Assembly (NCBI RefSeq): GCF_021869535.1
Contig: NW_026262668.1
Coordinates: 21,023,732 to 21,087,731 of the forward strand
DNA: 64,000 nt
Origin: Mytilus californianus
Taxonomy: Eukaryota; Mollusca; Bivalvia; Mytilida; Mytilidae
Direction: 5' to 3'
In this document: one piece after another, positions 23,653 through 36,361 of the stretch
Layout: every line of letters begins with the position of its first letter
How positions within the stretch are numbered: position 1 is the stretch's first letter
Position numbers and translations under genes: made by a program
The notes under the pieces: model-generated
Databases searched by the model: none
What the model saw: the letters and a program-made list of their open reading frames with translations, nothing else
Told to the model about the DNA's origin: nothing

Positions 23653-23998
23653 TAGAGAGGGATACATCCTACTTTGTAAAAAATCACTCTGATTCCAACA
23701 AAAAATTCTCTGAAACTGACATCATCAAGATGCTTGATTTGATGATTGACAACATATTTGTTACGTTTGGAGGACGTGTTTTTCAACAAACAATCGGCAT
23801 TCCAACTGTGCCCCTCTTCTTGCCGACTTGTTCCTTTATTCATATGAAGCTGACTTCATACAGGAACTTCTTAGGAAGAAAGAAAAGAAGTTAGCAGTAT
23901 CCTTTAACTTTACTTTCCGCTTTATAGATGATGTTCTCTCACTAAATAATTCAAAATTTGGTGACTATGTTGAACGCATCTATCCCATCCCATAGTGA
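23653..23998 (+). mobile_element. Penelope-like element reverse-transcriptase fragment
   Basis: The first frame reads about ERDTSYFVKNHSDSNKKFSE, then TDIIKMLDLMIDNIFVTFGG and QQTIGIP. A second frame continues CAPLLADLFLYSYEADFIQE, then FNFTFRFIDDVLSLNNSKFG. The order GIP(MGTN)CAPLLADLFLYSYE followed by RFIDDV (catalytic Asp pair) is characteristic of Penelope-like RTs. The MGTN residues are missing through a deletion of about 10 bp near 23800, which also shifts the frame. The fragment is cut off on both sides: no GIY-YIG endonuclease and no terminal repeats are seen. I infer a dead insertion into, or junction with, the R1 tail. Confidence 0.82.
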
Positions 23999-26745
23999 TG
24001 TGGGCATAGAAAAGAGTATTACGGGCGTGATTACGGGACTCGGAACAACTGGATAGGCTTACCTTGATATAAAAATCACAGATGCTTTAATTTATTTTTT
24101 ATAATTTTGAAATGCTTGAGGTTTTTTTTAATTACTCAGATTGATTCTATATCAGAACATCAATTATTTTCCAAGAAGTTAGCTTGATGAGATAAACTTA
24201 AGACTGAAAGTTATCTTTTTTTGTTTATTTAGTCGTTGGATTGCTAGCATTGGCTTACTTGCGTTTCTTCATATCACAGAAGCTTTATATCTATATGGAA
24301 GAAACCCTCAACCAATTCAGCTAGTAGAAACAAAAGAAATTAATCCCTCAAAGACTCTTCGGTAAAATCTTAGAGGGAAAACAGGAGTTGTCTCCCTTTT
24401 ACATTATTTAAGTAATTACTAACCTCTTGTTCTCGTGCTTTGTCGATTCTGTTGTAAGAAAGTGTTGATAGAGTCCAAATTTACCAACAGTAATAAACAG
24501 ATGTATACCTTCATTCTGTAAGAAAATTAACAGTCAATTAATGGCTAATTTAGATTTTCGATTTAAGAAAAAAAAAAAGGGGGGGGGGGGTATTTCCATA
24601 TATGTTATATATTTTTAATTATTCGTCAAGTTTCCATTCACCGTTTCTTCTAATACTGAACTCACAGTTTTATTTTTTTTTTCTGGCAAGTTTTGTATAT
24701 GTATAATGTCGCACCAGCATGACGCACTCTTCGTTTTGTTTCACCCAAATAAACGGAGAACGCAAATGACAATCATTGGAACGAATCTGCTTTGATAACA
24801 GAAGGAAAAATTCCGCGAACAATAAGTTTAATGATGATGAAAATTCTAGATATCAACTTACTCTCATAAAATAGCCATTTGCTGAAAATAACATTAATTG
24901 AAAATTAACGGTCATAATTATTTTTATAAAAGAAGCCTATATTTTGCAAATAACTTACGGAAAGTAATACAATATTGCCAAGGGGACTAGGTGTGTATTT
25001 TATAATCAATCTGATTCTAGGCATAAAAGCTGAATTAAATCGTCATTGTTGGTTCGTGTTACAGATAATTTATAGCTGAGCACCCACTTACTTGTTATGT
25101 CAGGGGGACTTTATTAAAGGTTTAATTTCCTCGGGGGAGGGTGTACGCGTAGTAATATAGCATAATTGTAATTCACCAACTGGAACTGATTAAATCCTTT
25201 GAAATTTTTTATTTTCACTTCAATTCATAAAGCAAAATTAGATACGATTACTAAGCAGTCAATTGTTCAGTTAAATTTCAGCTGCTTCAAGTCAATTTTC
25301 CTTTTTTCTGAAATTTCTACAGTACATTTTTTATGAATTGATTTTTGTTTGCTTCAAATCCAGTGGCAAATATATCATGCATGTTCAGGTAGAAATGTTG
25401 TTGAAAAAGGTAATTCCGTCAGGGCATTTAGAAAGAAACGTACTTTGACAATTATCTAGTAGAATTACTTCGGTGTCGGCTGGGCGGTCGGTCGGACGGG
25501 CGTCGGAGAGCTGATATCATGAAAGTGCCTATTCAACAAACTTGAAAAAAAATCAACGACTGCAGTAAATATATAATGTCAACCCAAGAACCGCATATGT
25601 AGATGTATATCCCTATAGATAATTGTATTGTCAGACGCAGTATGGTTCCTAAATATTAAGAATTACATGAACCTCGAAATGTGGTTCATACCCCTAATTT
25701 GGCATAGATTAAAAGCAACCATTATATTGAACAAGTTTACTAAGTATTAATTAACGTAACCACAACTTCATGGAAATAATTCACCAAAGTAGCCAGACTT
25801 ATAATTTAATACTTCAGACGTTTGCCCAGTGACGTTCGAAGAGCAAATCAAAAACTTTAATCTGATAATGGACGGCGCGCATATCGAAAACATAATGTCC
25901 CCCTATCATCGTTTGAGGTGAGTAAAAAGTCAAAGGCATGATTGAGGGTACTATTATACTATCGAAAGCCATACAAGAAACTATATCAAACCAGTGGCGA
26001 CTTCCAGTTTCACACTACTATTGTATATGTCAATTGTTAAGGAGTGTTGAAAGCTCTTCGTGTCTTTTTTTTATTGTAAGGTTGACATTTTTCCCGCATC
26101 TTATCATTTATAATACTTATAACATATCTTTTTTCGGCCACAAAAGTCATGATGAGTGACGAGTGGATTTCTTAGTGACCATCGTTAGCGGACTCATGAA
26201 ATGACAGCATGCTGGCTATTTTGTCTTATTGTACAGACTGAATGTATTTGGATATGCATTAATAACTGGTCTTATGTCAGACTGTTTCTATTTTCTGTTA
26301 CATTCATCGTATAAAACATATGATATGAATCATTTTGTACATTGTTGTTGAGTACATATTTTTGGAAATATTTTATACAGTATTAATATTTATGACGCTG
26401 TAAACTGACGGGCCATGCCGTTTTATTATGTTTTTATGTACTGCGTATTGACGCTTCATCCCTCACTATGTAACAAAAACATTTTGTTCAAATGCATGAC
26501 AAAAGGTCACTTCTCATGCATTATAAACATCTATGTTAAAACAATAAGAGTTTCTTTTCCACTTTTATGAAGTTACAACATAAATCGAAGTTCATTATTA
26601 AAATTAAACTACAAATTAATTTAAGGTTAATCTCTCAGTTAGCTCTTATTTTGATTTAAAAAAAGATAAAAGTTGAATTTTCTTTGAAGTTTAAATTAAA
26701 TTTGGCAAAACTTGTATCATATTAATACTACAAGTATTAATTGAA
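23999..26745. other. Long unassigned stretch with minor repeats
   Basis: It includes an A11-G12 homopolymer junction at 24568-24590, an R6-like fragment at 25350-25392 (ATATCATGCATGTTCAGG) and a GC-rich patch at 25468-25510 rich in CGGTCGG-type triplets. No gene supported; the 73-codon frame at 25938 has no recognisable features. Confidence 0.45.
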
Positions 26746-26868
26746 ATAGAATAAGGAGATGAGAGGAATATCCACCAAAATCAAAATGAAGTGAATATAA
26801 GCATCTGTAAGTCACTGTACGGCCTTCGACAGTAAACAAATCCATATTACTAGTATATAGTCAGCTAT
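26746..26868 (+). repeat. R1 5' fragment
   Basis: A diverged copy of the R1 start: AATAAGGAGATGAGAGGAAT, AAATGAAGTGAATATAAGCA and CACTGTACGGCCTTCGACAG. It is truncated after the ATAGTCAGCTAT block. Confidence 0.6.
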
Positions 26869-28384
26869 TCTGTTTCGATAAAATTTATGCAAAAATTTGT
26901 TAAACTCTTTTATTTAGAAACCTAACTGAAATCTAAAACTAAATGTCTGTATCTTTCCTTCATTCATTTAAACGACATGCTTTATTTTGCATTTAAATCA
27001 TTGTCATGGGAAGCCTTTTATATACAGAAATAGTATATTGTTTTTGCGTAACATATTAATCTTGATAAATATATAGACGATCGGTCTCATTAAAGTTAAC
27101 ATCATAAAGATACAGATATAATTATAATCTAGAGATGAGTGAACATTGAATAAAAATTAGAATCAATGTCAAATAATTTATGTTTATTATGATAATTAAT
27201 AAAAAAAAGTATTTAAGAAATATTTAAAAAAAAAAAAAAATAAATACGCGTAAATATTTGTCTTACCTGACTGTGTGACATTCATGCATTGAATATAACT
27301 GACTGAAGACAACTGCTTTATTAAATGACCTTAGATACTTGATCCGTGTTGACAGAATAGCCGTAGGTGTATTGGTTTGTTGATCCAATCCTCAAGCTTT
27401 TCTAATTGACTTTACCCGTATTGTTAGTGTATAATTAGCGGACCAATTAATACCTTGTATAGTTTACATGTACATATAGGTAGGTTTATGGCAATGGACG
27501 TATTGTTTTAATTGATATCCATACAGGATGGCGTAAATACATGTACAATATTAATTGATATATAATGGGATTTCGATGTAGTCGCTTATCCATTTAGAAT
27601 TAGGAAAATAAACGAATTATTTAAACCTCAGTAGAGAAATAAATGCGATAGGCGAAATAGATATTAACAATTACAAACCACGGAAGAGAACTGGGATAGC
27701 CATTAAATATTACACGGAACCCATATTAACACGTTATTTGATGACTTGTTTATACCTTTTCCCCGGACACCTCATTTTGTCTAGCTTTATTTTTTATTAA
27801 ATATTTTAATGTATGAAATATGGTTTATTGTAAATTATACACTTGAACTTTTTAGAACCGGTCTATTTAGAATATAGTTACTAGTATTGGTTTTTCTTTA
27901 CTAAGTGTTGCCGATCGGAAAAGTAACTGAAAAACGCACCATTTAGTGTAGTAAATCTGTAAGGGCTACTTTCTCACGGGTATTGCAAAAGGATGACAAA
28001 TTCATCTGAAAGAGAGGAGAGAATAAATTGCTTAAAAAATGAATTAAATAAACGTAATATATTGCGTTCAGTTAAACTGTAATTATGTGCTGTTCTCTAT
28101 ATGATAGCTGTGTCGCCCATCTCAGCACTCAAACAGTTACAGTGACTTGATTGTAAGTGTTTCTTTCCACCTATTGTAGATTATTCAAAATTCTTACCCA
28201 ATTGGAATTTTTTTTCACAAATCAAAATGTTCAACTGGTTCGAAATTTTAACCAACTGCAAAGTCAAGTCATCAAAGTCAAAGTGATAAAATAAAGCACG
28301 AAAGGAACAATCATAATCATATATTAAATTTTCAATTTTTATTAGTGTTACAGGTGGTTTTTTTTGCATTGTTATTTTAGCAGT
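26869..28384. other. Unassigned non-coding stretch
   Basis: AT-rich, with a poly(A) tract near 27226-27241. No gene or recognised repeat. Confidence 0.4.
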
Positions 28385-28626
28385 ACAGTTGGGGAGATTG
28401 TGCAGATTAAACTACTTTTCATAAGTGGGGCGAGTTTGCAGGACTAAATTCATCGGGAATTTACTCTATTCATAAGTGGGCCGAGTTAGCAGGACTAAAT
28501 TCGTTGGGATTTTACTATTTTTCATAAGTGGGGCAAGTTAGCAGGAGTAAGTTTAACGGATTTAACCCTTTTTCATAAGTGGGGCGAGTTGGTGGGAAAG
28601 TGAGGCGATTTGGCAGTGGGGCGACT
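28385..28626. repeat. 51-52 bp minisatellite, about four units
   Basis: CATAAGTGGG starts units at 28420, 28471, 28523 and 28574, each followed by (G)CGAGTT-GCAGGA-TAA and a T-rich end. The last unit breaks into shorter GTGGGGCGA-type repeats to 28626. Confidence 0.8.
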
Positions 28627-29204
28627 TCTCTTGCTTCCGGATAGAAGATAAAGTTGTTTACTACCTCATCATGACAAGCACGTTTTATTTTAAATTGCTG
28701 TGCTATTTTTGAATTAAAAGACCAATGTTTTCTCTTGCCCAATCGTCAACTGATAAATACGAGATTAAAGTCATAAGAAACGAGGTTCTTAAAATTATAA
28801 TGTTACGGAAATTATTGAACCAATGCATGTATATATGTTAAACTATGTCCTTTATGCACCATGCAGCACGATTTATTTACATTTATTACGAGTCCATAAC
28901 ATAACCAATCAAAATATTTTATTCATTGACAAATTTTTGTGCTAATTAACTTTCGGATTTTATTGCCGAAGTTTACCGATCGTGACCTTAATAAACAATA
29001 AGCACAGATTCATGGAGCACGTGAAAAGTATGTGAGGTAATAGACATGCAAAAGTTTGATTTTTTTTTAATATACTTTCCATGCGTTTCCATATTTTGAA
29101 AAACTTTGTCATAACAGTTACTGTTGTTAAATGTTTTGATTTGGTGTATTTTAAAAAAGTTTTCTTTTAGAATCAATTAATCAATTCTGACATCGGACTC
29201 GGAC

Positions 29205-29580
29205 TTCTTTTACTGTGCGTATTGCTGTGTGTTTGTTTTTTCTACATTGGCTAGAGGTATAAGGGGAGGGTTGAGATCTCACAAAACATGTTTAAACCCG
29301 CCGCATTTTTGCGCCTGTCCCAAGTCAGGAGCCTCTGGCCTTTGTTAGTCATGTATGATTTTTAAGTTTTGTTCATTTATATGTTTTGGAGTTTAGTATG
29401 ACGTCCATTATCACTGAACTAGTACACATTTTTGTTTAGGGGCCAGATGAAGCACGCCTCCGGGTGCGGGATTTTCTCGCTGTGTTGAAGACCCATTGGT
29501 GGCCTTCGACTGTATTCGGGTTGTTCGGGTTGTTGTCTCTTTGACACATTCCCCATTTCCATTCTCAATTTTAACCTTAT
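29205..29580 (+). repeat. Dispersed mussel repeat R2
   Basis: It contains TACATTGGCTAGAGGTATAA, CATGTTTAAACCCGCCGCAT, the core CCTGTCCCAAGTCAGGAGCC, CATTATCACTGAACTAGTAC and CTCCGGGTGCGGGA, ending TTCCCCATTTCCATTCTCAA. Co-linear with 36362-36738. The CCCGCC / CCTGTCCCAAGTCAGG block is also the reverse complement of part of R1. Confidence 0.88.
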
Positions 29581-29584
29581 CTAA

Positions 29585-30590
29585 CCTCAATATAAAAATA
29601 CGGAGATGTGGTATGGTTGCCAATGAGACAACCAAAGTTCAAATGAAGTGGATGTAAGCAATTATAGGGAACCGTACGGGCTTCAACAATGAGAAAAACT
29701 CATACCGTATAGTCGGCTATAAAAGGCCCCAACATGAAAAATATGAAACAATTCAATTGAGAAAACTAACGGCCTAATTTATAACAAAGCAATTAACGAA
29801 AAACAAATATGACAGACATGAACCAACGACAACCACTGAACTGCAGCCTCCTGACTTGGGACAGGCACATAAAGAATGTGGCGAGGTTAAACATGTTTGT
29901 GAGGGCTCAAACCTCCCCTAACCTGGGACAGTGGTGTAACAGCACAACATAAGAACAAAACATGTGTGTGGGCGTTCAAGCCTCTCCTTACCTGGGACAG
30001 TGGTTTGCCAGGACAACATAAGAACAAAGTTAACTATTGAAATCAATAGAAATGGGTTTGAGCAATCAGATCGATATTTACAAGAACACCAAAGACACAA
30101 AGTACTGATCTAAGATTAAGTGTAAAGACAGTCATCATAAGCAGTATAAGAAAATATGACCTTAATTGTGCATTGCCAAAATATAAGTGTCGACAGGATG
30201 TAGGACCGTAGTGTTAAAAACTGTATAGCGATACAATTTTAGTTAAGTTTTAATTATTGATAACAAAATCAATGTTAGTGCTGATAAAAAAACAATAGTC
30301 AAAAATCTAATTGCAGTGTTAAATTGATAACCCTTTAAAACATGTTTATTTAAAGGATCGATAAAATTAAATGAATCGATTCTAAGAGAACTATTGCATA
30401 ACTCTCCGTGTGATTTTGGCTGTTGTAGAGGAACTCAAACTAACACACTCAGCTTTTAGATGTATAACACTATATCTAGTATAAAATACAAACCCAAAAC
30501 TAAAAGACATTTAGTAAGAGGTTAAAAATAAAGGTCTTTAACAATAGACAGGTGTATAATATATTCAAGTTCTAATTTTCCTTGTAGCGA
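29585..30590 (+). repeat. R1 copy with long 3' tail
   Basis: It starts ATACGGAGATGTGGTATGGT and carries the whole R1 order, with a short internal duplication of the CTGGGACAGTGGT block at about 29925 and 29995. From 30115 to 30583 it is nearly identical to 41560-42024. Confidence 0.82.
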
Positions 30591-30599
30591 AAACTATTA

Positions 30600-30680
30600 A
30601 TTTTTGGGGCCCTTTATAGCTTGCTGTTCGGTGTGAGCCAAGGCTACGTGTTGAAAACCGTACTTTGACCTATAGACGGG
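30600..30680 (-). repeat. R1-variant internal fragment, reverse orientation
   Basis: The reverse complement reads TATAGGTCAAAGTACGG, then CCTTGGCTCACACCGAACAG and CAAGCTATAAAGGGCCCC, matching the variant subfamily at 22118-22560. The matching R1 start (reverse) is found 3 kb away at 33625-33682. Confidence 0.75.
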
Positions 30681-30740
30681 TTTATCTATAATCGACCTAG
30701 AATACATGGGCGCATCCATTAACTTCTCACTTGACCGGTC

Positions 30741-33535
30741 CGCCATTACAACCGTGAAAAATAACGCACGTGTATTGATCAAAACATTATCGATTTTCTG
30801 TTTACATTTGTATTTCCTTCATTTTCTTATTTATTTCACTATGGATACTGCCGAAAGTTATAAAAAAGGTGGAAGCATTTCTTGTGCAGTTAATAGTTGT
30901 ACAAATAATCGTAGAAAATTTTAGAAGTTGAAAAGATCAATAAATCAAATATGTGAATTATACAAGTTGTGCCGACTGCACACAATCCGATTTTTTTAAT
31001 ATAAAACTTATGAAAGTAAAATTACACTGGCAGACGAATGTTGACACGCCGTCAAACGACTGTAAAAAACTTAAATTATTTATGAAAATTAATCCGATGA
31101 CTACAGTTCATCTGCCTCTGTTTGTATAGAATATCTACACATCAGATGCGGATCCAGGATTTTGAAAAAGGGGGGGGGGGTCCCCAAACAAGACACGATT
31201 TGTAGTGGAAGCGGAAAAAAGTGAATGAAGCTTCATAAGGGGTCCGGGCACCCCCTCAATCCGTTCCTATACATTTCTTTGGATAATAACAATGAAACCT
31301 ACCCGAGGCTACATGCATGTATACTAGTAGTTAGAATTGGATCCAAATCAACCAAGTATGAAGAGACGAACGTTTTTTAATATACATGCCGACTATCTTT
31401 ATGCTGCAAAATGGACAGACGTTCGGACAACATTAACTCAGACCAACATATTAATAACAGAGGAGTGAGGAGTTCAAAATTGAATAAAATGGTGAATCCA
31501 CGTCAGCGTATAGACATATTATGAATGACAGTTACGCCTTATTGTATACTTATGTAACTAAGTTTTCTTTAATTTAGTGGAATTACAACATAATTTAATT
31601 TTTAACTGCGATATTGCAGATCACCAGTTGTTCGATCGTACTGATGAGGTTAACACTTAGTTCGATATTTGGTTATTTGGGATGGCGCTTTCATATTTCG
31701 AAAAGTAAGGCTTGTAAACTATTTTATTCATGGGTGCCAGTTCTTGCTGAAAAACATAAAGGTTTTACAAACAGCTGCATCCATAGACAAATCCCAGCAA
31801 AACTTTCTATTAAGGGCACTTCTCTATAAACCTCGTCTTAATGGTCCATATATGAAGGCATATGCATGCTTAAAGTATATATTCACTTTGCTGTCTTTAT
31901 ACAACGTATACAGTATTTTCTGTTGAAACTTGATTTGAACTTTCCTCAGTCGATTATTCTGTGCATGAATTATAAAATCTTACACATAAGAAATGACTTT
32001 TCAAAGGTCTTGGTAATCAAATAGTTTACCAGAACCTACGGAAGCGTAGCCATAATCCGACGATCCGAAATTCCGACAGTTCAGTAGTCCGATGGTCCAA
32101 TATACATCCCTAATGTAATACTGTAATACTGTATTTTACTGTATTATATACACCGGGGACTGATTCAAGATGAAAATATACGAGACCTCTGTTTTGGGGT
32201 GGTGGGGAGGGGGAGTTGGCAAAACACTAAATGACGCTTTTAAAACATATAACTAATCATTGCTTTTAATTTACATGTTTGCGTCTTTTGTGGTTGAATG
32301 ACATTCATTCATTTTTAGTACGGGCCGGAGCATGATTTTATACTATGCATACTAATAGTTTTATGTCAAGTAATTTTTTTGCAAAAGAAATTGGAATCGA
32401 ACACCTAATAATTAAATTCATGCGGAGACAAAAGTGATACGAAAACGTCACTCAATTTTGAGCAGTACACATGAGTCGAACCACAAACAAAAAAATCGTT
32501 TCTGTGAAAAAGTTTATCATCAAACGGTACATGCTTGTCTATAATAGATATATTTTTTTCCATAAGATGTAAGTAACCGCGCGCCGGAGAAAACGGGCTG
32601 TCGAATTATAGGACCGTCGGATTAGAGGATTGTTGAATTTTAGGACTGCCTCATTATAGGTCTGACCACAAAAATTTCTATGAGTTTGATAAAATTGCAC
32701 CTGGTTTTTCTGATATATCACATTCGACACGGCAAGACAATTTAATGTATTTATGTATGTGTTATAATAATCAATATTATGATTACCAAATGATTATATT
32801 CGATATTTAACCTGGAATAAGTATTCGTATATATTATGTCCCGGGTGTAGCGTATCAAATACCGTAAGTTATATTTTAAGGACACGACACCTGGCCTGCA
32901 ATACACTTATAATTTTAATGTCCATTCCTTATCTAATTACATTTTTATTTTTTCTGTAATTTTGCCGAGTTCAAGTACGCTTCACATTTTTGTGTTTACG
33001 GTAGTTATACGCGGTCTGGGAAATAGATGTATATGGAATAGTATCCCAGTTACGGCAACTAGTCCGGTACCCACGAATGTAGTTCTTAAAAAAAATGTTT
33101 AACTTTTGTTTAAAATGGTGTAGTGTTATTATTACACAAGTTCTGTAACTGAATGTAGATTTATTTGAAGGGGTAGGCTTTCTAGTTTGAATTTCTGTAA
33201 ACATTTTGATTGATTTAACTGTAATCTGGCGTCAGAACATAGAGTAAATTACCTAAATTCTAGCCTTTATTCTTCCCCGGAAGTAGACGGACCGACCCTG
33301 TTGTCAATCAAATCAAAATTTTGCAACGGAATGCCGGTCATGAGACACTGAGATTGTACTTAGAAACTCCAAAACAAATGACTAACATGAACCAGAAGTC
33401 CCAAGGTGGCTATCAAATTTATTAAGTGAATAGCACCCCATTTATTTACTATGATTTTCAATGCGTTTCAATGGGGCAAATAATTGGGTCCCCGTTCCAT
33501 ATCTTGTTTACATTTTTTTCACGGTTGTAATGGCG
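30741..33535 (+). mobile_element. Decayed THAP/HTH_Tnp_4-type DNA transposon
   Basis: A perfect 20-bp inverted repeat (CGCCATTACAACCGTGAAAA) sits at 30741-30760 and, reversed, at 33516-33535. Within it, a frame starting ATG at 30841 reads GGSISCAVNSCTNNRRK and, after a frameshift, KLKRSINQICELYKLCRLHT. That resembles the N-terminal C-x4-C half of a THAP zinc finger. At 31620-31830 another frame reads LGWRF-ISKSKACKLFYSW and VPVLAEKHKGF, which resembles the HTH_Tnp_4 domain preceding DDE_Tnp_4 transposases. The DDE domain is not visible; 31930-33500 holds non-coding sequence, so the catalytic part is lost or replaced. THAP followed by HTH_Tnp_4 is known in ISL2EU/Harbinger-related animal transposons. 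The family assignment is an inference from two short, degraded segments. Confidence 0.55.
31146..31265. repeat. G-rich decayed repeat with an A5-G11 run
   Basis: GCGGATCCAGGATTTTGAAA is followed by eleven G, then TCCCC and GGGGTCCGGGCACCCCCTCA. It looks like a widespread bivalve low-complexity repeat nested in the THAP transposon remnant; assigned by familiarity only. Confidence 0.35.
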
Positions 33536-33624
33536 ATTACTACTACGAGGACGCCTAGGAGTCGCGTCACAAACTAAGGCAGATAATTGAAAAAACCTGT
33601 CTATAATGGTTTACTTTAATAAAT

Positions 33625-33682
33625 TTTGACATGGATGGAGAGTTGTCTCATTGGCACTCATACCACATCTTCTTATATCTAT
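33625..33682 (-). repeat. R1 5' end, reverse orientation
   Basis: ATGGAGAGTTGTCTCATTGG followed by CACTCATACCACATCTTCTT is the reverse complement of the R1 start. Together with 30600-30680 it brackets the THAP element remnant, so that element may have landed inside one R1 copy. Confidence 0.8.
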
Positions 33683-34775
33683 GAGAGCCATCATACGACA
33701 ACCCCGTGGTATTTGAAATAAACAGAGTGAATCTTCCACGAAGTCAACTTAATTGCTTTGTATTTTCTTCGACAATCGTTTGTTTTAATATAATTTGTTC
33801 TATTATTACAAAGGTACTTTTGAAAAAAAAACATATCGCAGGAAGTCATTTGTATAAAACATACCTTATGATTAACTTTATTGACACTCCACCATTGTAA
33901 ATTGATATGAAATAAGACTATCTTAAGAAGATATTATTAATTCATTACTGAAAAAATAATTAAGAGAAATGAACAAAAATAAAAGAATTTACGAACAGTA
34001 TAATAAATTCTTAACATGCAAAGATGCCATTAGAAAGGAAAGTGGTTGGATGTATGTATCAGCCCACATAAATACGTTAATGTGACAATAGATCAAAACA
34101 ATACTATTAACATTTCTTAATCCAACCTAGCAAAATTTTAAATGTCAAAGCAGATCTAGGAAACCTGGATCTATGTATTTGCATTTATTTTGTTTAAATC
34201 AAATGTACTTGATTATATCAATCGTTCGGAATATGCATAAAATATTTGCCACTGCTAGGAATATGCATGAAATAGTTGCCACTGCACGTTAAACAAACTA
34301 CAGTAAATGGTTATAGTTCAGTGTGGTAAGTTGCGTGTTAATATGAGGTCACGTTTTTTTAAATCCACAAATCTAATGTTTAGAGAGCTTTGGAAACACG
34401 TTTACACTGTAAAGTTACCTTTGGAAGTGACCGAAAAATATGAATCTTGCTTTTATCGTGATTTTGAAGAAAACCAGGGGGAAATGTGCTCAATCTTATT
34501 TGTAATAGAATCAGTACATTGACTGGCAAGGGACAGATATTAGGTATCGGTAAAGTCTGATAAACACTCGGTAAAGCCTGGTAAACACTCGGTTTAATTG
34601 ATAGATAGATTGATTAATTGATCGATGGACTGATTCGTGGTTGTTTAACACCTTATGTATGTGAAAACTAGCTTTGGTAAATAAAACATTATTAAGACGC
34701 ATACAAGAAAATGGCAAATATTCCACCTTAATTAAAACAAACCACTTTGGTTTCCAAATTGCATTTGAAAAAAAA
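33683..34775. other. Unassigned stretch with one weak ORF
   Basis: The frame at 34307-34522 (71 codons) has a fairly protein-like composition (EVTEKYESCFYRDFEEN) but no domain, acceptor or homologous copy that I can point to. I leave it uncalled. The rest shows nothing recognisable. Confidence 0.35.
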
Positions 34776-36221
34776 AATCATTTTTTGCTATGCCTCAACG
34801 AGGCAGTAATCCAAAGAAACTAATGACATTTAGACAATGAGAAAACCCAAATCGTATAGTAAGTATAATCACGGCAAATGTAAAACTCGTTGTCAAAAAC
34901 AATAAACGAAAAACAAATTTAGCAAATAGCAACACACGACAACTATTGATTTACAGGTTACTGACTTGGGATAGGCACATAAACATGTGACAAGGTTTAA
35001 CATGTTTGCTATCACTCAACCCTCCCTTTACCTAGGGCAGTTGTGTTTCAACACAACATAGGGAAAACTATGATAAAAAAATCAGTTGGAAAGGGCTTAA
35101 ATCCTCAGATGGCACAAAACCCAGAAATCAACAATAAAAAAAGACAAAAGTATCAGAGTACTCGCCTTTAACGAAAGCTAGTTATAAGTGAATTACAACA
35201 GATGAAAAAAAACAGTTTTCTCTAGACGACTGAAATATAAGTCTGTACACATCAAAGGGATTGCGTTCATTCTAAGAATTCACGTCATGTTTAATCTTCA
35301 TATTGGTTTAGTGCATGTTACAAAGTACAGAAGACTTTGAGATCTTCCAGTAATTCATAGGAAAAAGAGAGCGAACAAAACTTTCCCGAATGACAGAATA
35401 GTATTTTTAAAAGATTTTTGGAGCATGTTTGGCATTTTTTGCATTTTGCATGGCACGGCGATATTTGTGGATATTCACGTGCATTTTTGTTAAATAATCT
35501 GGCTGCAGAGGCATTTTATTTTCAAACTATCGTGGAAACTGCAGAAATCACAAGGGTGAATTTTGATTTACTGCAGCTCAATTTATGTTTGGAATGTGGT
35601 TTTTAAAGTACGTGAACATACTACATTGTATGTTGTAATAAAGGGAAAATATGATAATAAAGTTAAAGGGGGCTGCTCTCTCACAAAGAAAACAAAAGAC
35701 ATAATTAGATTAATAAAAACAAACGTGGATGTATAAGGTCAGAATCATGAAAATGAACGTTATCAATGTATAACCAATAACAACATTAACGAAACCAATT
35801 TTATTGCACCAGGCCTGCGTTTCACTAAATATCTGATGGCAGAAATAAATCGTAAGTGATCTGAATTGTTCATGATCTACGATCAATTTGAGTCGCATGA
35901 TTGTTTTTTTGCATAACGCAGACCGATTGCGCATTTCGACAATTGTATGTCTCGTCAGTGTTGTTCGAGGTCAAAATTAATGTAAATGATGTTCAAATTT
36001 CAAAACGCAATACTAAATACACAGAATAAAGGGAAGCCTTTCTTAATTGCAATTTTAAACTAGCACGTGGCTTATTACTTCATCCAGCAATAGATTGAAG
36101 GTAATTAAATACTAGTACCTGTTTCTATTATATAAATGTTTCATCAGACTATACAATCATTTCCCTTGGAGAGATAATGACGAGACTTAAACAAATTAGC
36201 AGAAAACACAATGATAATTAA

Positions 36222-36316
36222 AGGCAACAGTAGTATATCGCTATTCGAAATCATAAATCGATTGAGAAAAAAACAAATCTGGGTTACAAACTAAAAATGA
36301 GGGAAACACATCAAAG
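36222..36316 (+). repeat. Dispersed repeat R3
   Basis: ATCGCTATTCGAAATCATAA, ATCGATTGAGAAAAAAACAA and TGGGTTACAAACTAAAAATG, ending GAGGGAAACACATC. It matches 37705-37812 with small differences and interrupts duplicon copy A relative to copies B and C. Confidence 0.8.
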
Positions 36317-36361
36317 TGTTAATGTCACTAATATGTAACATGACGGTTCTTCTCTTGAACT

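Noticed and set aside
28385-28626. Possible CRISPR-like array
   Set aside because: Units are contiguous and diverged with no unique spacers, and the genome is eukaryotic: a minisatellite.
34307-34522. 71-codon ORF with protein-like composition
   Set aside because: No domain, splice context, paralog or codon signal strong enough to call a gene.
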